A stretch of 64,000 bases of DNA from Ophthalmolycus amberensis (Eukaryota; Chordata; Actinopteri; Perciformes; Zoarcidae), in NCBI GenBank assembly GCA_024529925.1, contig JAFEUB010000436.1, forward strand, positions 62,001 through 126,000. The letters run 5' to 3'. This document shows, one piece after another, positions 61,801-64,000 of this stretch. The first letter of the stretch is position 1. Each line of letters opens with the position of its first letter. The translations under genes and the position numbers were made by a program. Below the pieces are notes generated by a model. That model saw nothing but the letters and a program-made list of their open reading frames with translations. It ran no database searches and was not told the origin of the DNA.

Positions 61801-62889
61801 GTTTGTTCTGTTCTCGTGAACGCATTATCTCAGGAATAGACTCAAAGAACGGATTAAAGTTTAAACACGTTATATCAGGAACTGTTTCTTTGGGAATTCC
61901 TTTTTTCAAATTTGGACAAACTGATTATACAAAAAATGTTCAAGCCATGCCTGCCCCCCCCCCCCCCCCGTCCAAAAAAATCTCCATCCGATCTAATTTG
62001 ATCTATTTTCAACCTTATGAATACAAACTGTTGAGAGGGACAAATAAAATGAACCTGTGGTGTGACACATGAACTAAGACGTGTATCTCAGATTGAACAG
62101 TAATACGGATATAGAGGAGGAGAATATGAAGTGAGGGAAGAGATGGAAATGAAAGAAGGGAAACTGGAGGATCCTTGAAAGTGTGATGAACAACCGCAGC
62201 GATACTGTCAGCTTCCCTGAAAACTCTCCACGCCTCATAAACTCCCAGGAAGAACAGAAAACGTCTCTCTGTTCTCTCACTCCTCCACCCCATCATCCCT
62301 TTAGAGAGACCCGCCGTCCCGCTCGACCAGGAAGAGGAGGGGGGGGGGGGGGGGGGAGTGAAATGGCCTTCTGCTTCATTCTTTCATTTTCTTTTTTTTT
62401 ATATGTTCTTATCTCAGAGGAGGGCGATTTATCACGATGGAGGAGAGCAACAACAAAAACCCAAACTCAGAAGGTGGAGGATGATTTATCGCTTCCCTCT
62501 CTCTCTCCTTCTGCTCCACTTTCATCCTCCCATTCTCTCCCTCTCCCTCTCTCTCTCCCTCTATCTTTGGAATCTTTGGAAGTGAAATGAGGTCAGTGTA
62601 ATAAAATGTGAATAAGGTGCTTTGTGCAAAGACAGAACGAGACTGACTGTACATTTTCCTGCCAGCCGTATTTGTTTTTGATCGTGAAACAACCCACAGT
62701 CTACCAAACAGGAACTTTAAGGTGCTAATATTTAGTGAACTATCGTTTACCCTTTGCCACAAACACATTACGTTTGAAAGTATACCAGTGGGGACAAAAG
62801 GGGGGGGGGGGGGGCAGCTCAGCTCGCCCTGGAGGTAACGTAAAAACAATATACAACAACAGTCAATAGATAACAACCGCCTCGAGCAG
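61801..62889. other. non-coding sequence with poly-C and poly-G runs
   Basis: C run at 61954-61969, G runs at 62339-62356 and 62800-62814, and a CT-rich stretch at 62500-62570. No gene recognised. Confidence 0.4.
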
Positions 62890-63060
62890 TCTTTAACGAA
62901 ACATTACTTCACAAATCATAAAGTCAGCATTGACGTTTGGTCACCCTGGAAACAAACAGCGGCCTCCTGCGTGAAAGTCGTGTGTTTGTACGATCCGGCC
63001 GCCTTTAGGACTGGTTTTCACGTAACTTTCGGTCACGATCATCGATGTACTTCATCACTT
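62890..63060 (+). repeat. dispersed repeat fragment, family R4
   Basis: 'aaacaaacagcggcctcctg' and 'cgtgaaagtcgtgtgtttgt' match the 3' part of the copy at 61520-61800. Confidence 0.45.
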
Positions 63061-63529
63061 GCTCTGAGAGAATGTAGGTTTTTCTGATGGCTGTTTTCCC
63101 GGTTTGAGAGTCAAATCAGAGCTGCTGCAGAACCTGTGAGTCCCAACGTGCATTTTTATTTCTTTACAGTAAATGTTGTATCTTGAAATGAAGCTGACCA
63201 GGTTCCACTGTGACGGGGAAGCACATCGTGTGCTTGACTCGTTTCTACCCGGCTCATTTTTCAATGTCACAACTTTCTGTTATCACAAAGGCCGTGCTGG
63301 AGGTAAGAGCGGAGAGACCCGGGAGGTTTATTGATGGAACACATTTCAGTAAATTCAACATGCTTTACCTCACCCATCAAAACAGTTACCAGCACGAGTC
63401 TATTTATATATACGTAAATAGTTTGTATGTCTTTCAGCAGCATAGTCCTAAAAATCTGTCTCCAGAGAGAAGGAGCGAAGGAGAGTAAATGAAGTGAAAG
63501 GAGATGATGGGAGGGGTGATTTGAAGAAT

Positions 63530-63533
<4 letters not shown>

Positions 63534-63577
<44 letters not shown>
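63534..63577. repeat. (GA)n microsatellite
   Basis: About 21 GA units with one GCGA interruption. Confidence 0.95.
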
Positions 63578-64000
63578 ATCTTGCCAAAGTGATGATATAA
63601 CACGTTAGTCCCTGGTGGATGGTTTTAATGACGCATTGTGTCGAGTCACACAGCTCTTACTACATATGTGCTGCTGACGTGAGACAGAGACCTGCAGGTA
63701 CAACCCTCCACCTCTATATGTGTGGTGTGGTAGCAGTGTATCTGTGAGGAAGATAGTATTCCTTCATAATCCACTTCATCACATCGCCTGAAAGCTCAAA
63801 GTTCACGCTCATCATCGGCCTGATGCTGTTTTTCTCCTTCGCGGACCTTTTCAGAGTAAAAGCTGCATGAATGAGAAGATACGTGTGTGCTGGTGGAAGT
63901 CAGCTCTTCTGTGAAGGACGCACAGCATGGAGACCCAGCCGCACGTGTGCAAGAGGTTTTGTGAATATCATATGAACATAAACAGGCCTATAATATTGTA
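63578..64000. other. non-coding sequence, nothing recognised
   Basis: No supported feature to the window edge. Confidence 0.4.

Noticed and set aside
1..64000. tRNA, rRNA or known microRNA genes
   Set aside because: Scanning by eye for B-box-like GGTTCGA contexts and familiar microRNA sequences found nothing convincing; a covariance-model search would be the decisive test.

Overview
The window looks like intergenic or intronic DNA from a bony fish. This is inferred from the density of teleost-type dispersed repeats, abundant (CA)n and poly-G/poly-C tracts, eukaryotic splice signals and many short expanded minisatellites. I see no bacterial-style operons, rRNA or tRNA genes or CRISPR arrays, and no exon set of a recognisable host gene. 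The species cannot be named from the sequence alone.

The one clear gene is the transposase of a complete DNA transposon at 44967-50173. The element has near-identical 18-bp terminal inverted repeats (TIRs; 17 of 18 match), is flanked by a direct 6-bp duplication (TTATTG), and carries ten exons that join in frame into an uninterrupted 754-codon protein. The protein has an N-terminal zinc finger, hAT-type catalytic motifs and a C-terminal hAT dimerisation motif. It looks young and possibly autonomous.

A second element, at 36558-37684, is a non-autonomous PIF/Harbinger-like element with roughly 39-bp TIRs, a TTA duplication, CpG-rich subterminal repeats and an internal 58-bp triplication.

Tandem arrays are the main other content: a 38-bp array (3972-4830), a G-rich array (about 9940-11296), a 15-bp pyrimidine-rich array (17547-17975), a 29-bp array (24603-24860), a 30/28-bp CACCTG array (51510-53957) with higher-order structure, a 37-bp CT-rich array (58404-58750), and a 13-bp TGACGCTACGTT-type array (59877-60302) between inverted arms. 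All long reading frames over these arrays are repeat artefacts.

Other signals are weak. One sequon- and cysteine-rich stretch on the minus strand (23047-23282) has correct splice borders and could be an exon of an extracellular protein. A few non-repetitive, TAAT-rich blocks (26560-26700, 38420-38700, 51080-51330, 61060-61320) resemble conserved non-coding elements. Two TATA-type motifs (26669, 28232) are listed at low confidence. The rest is non-coding sequence with no feature I can support.
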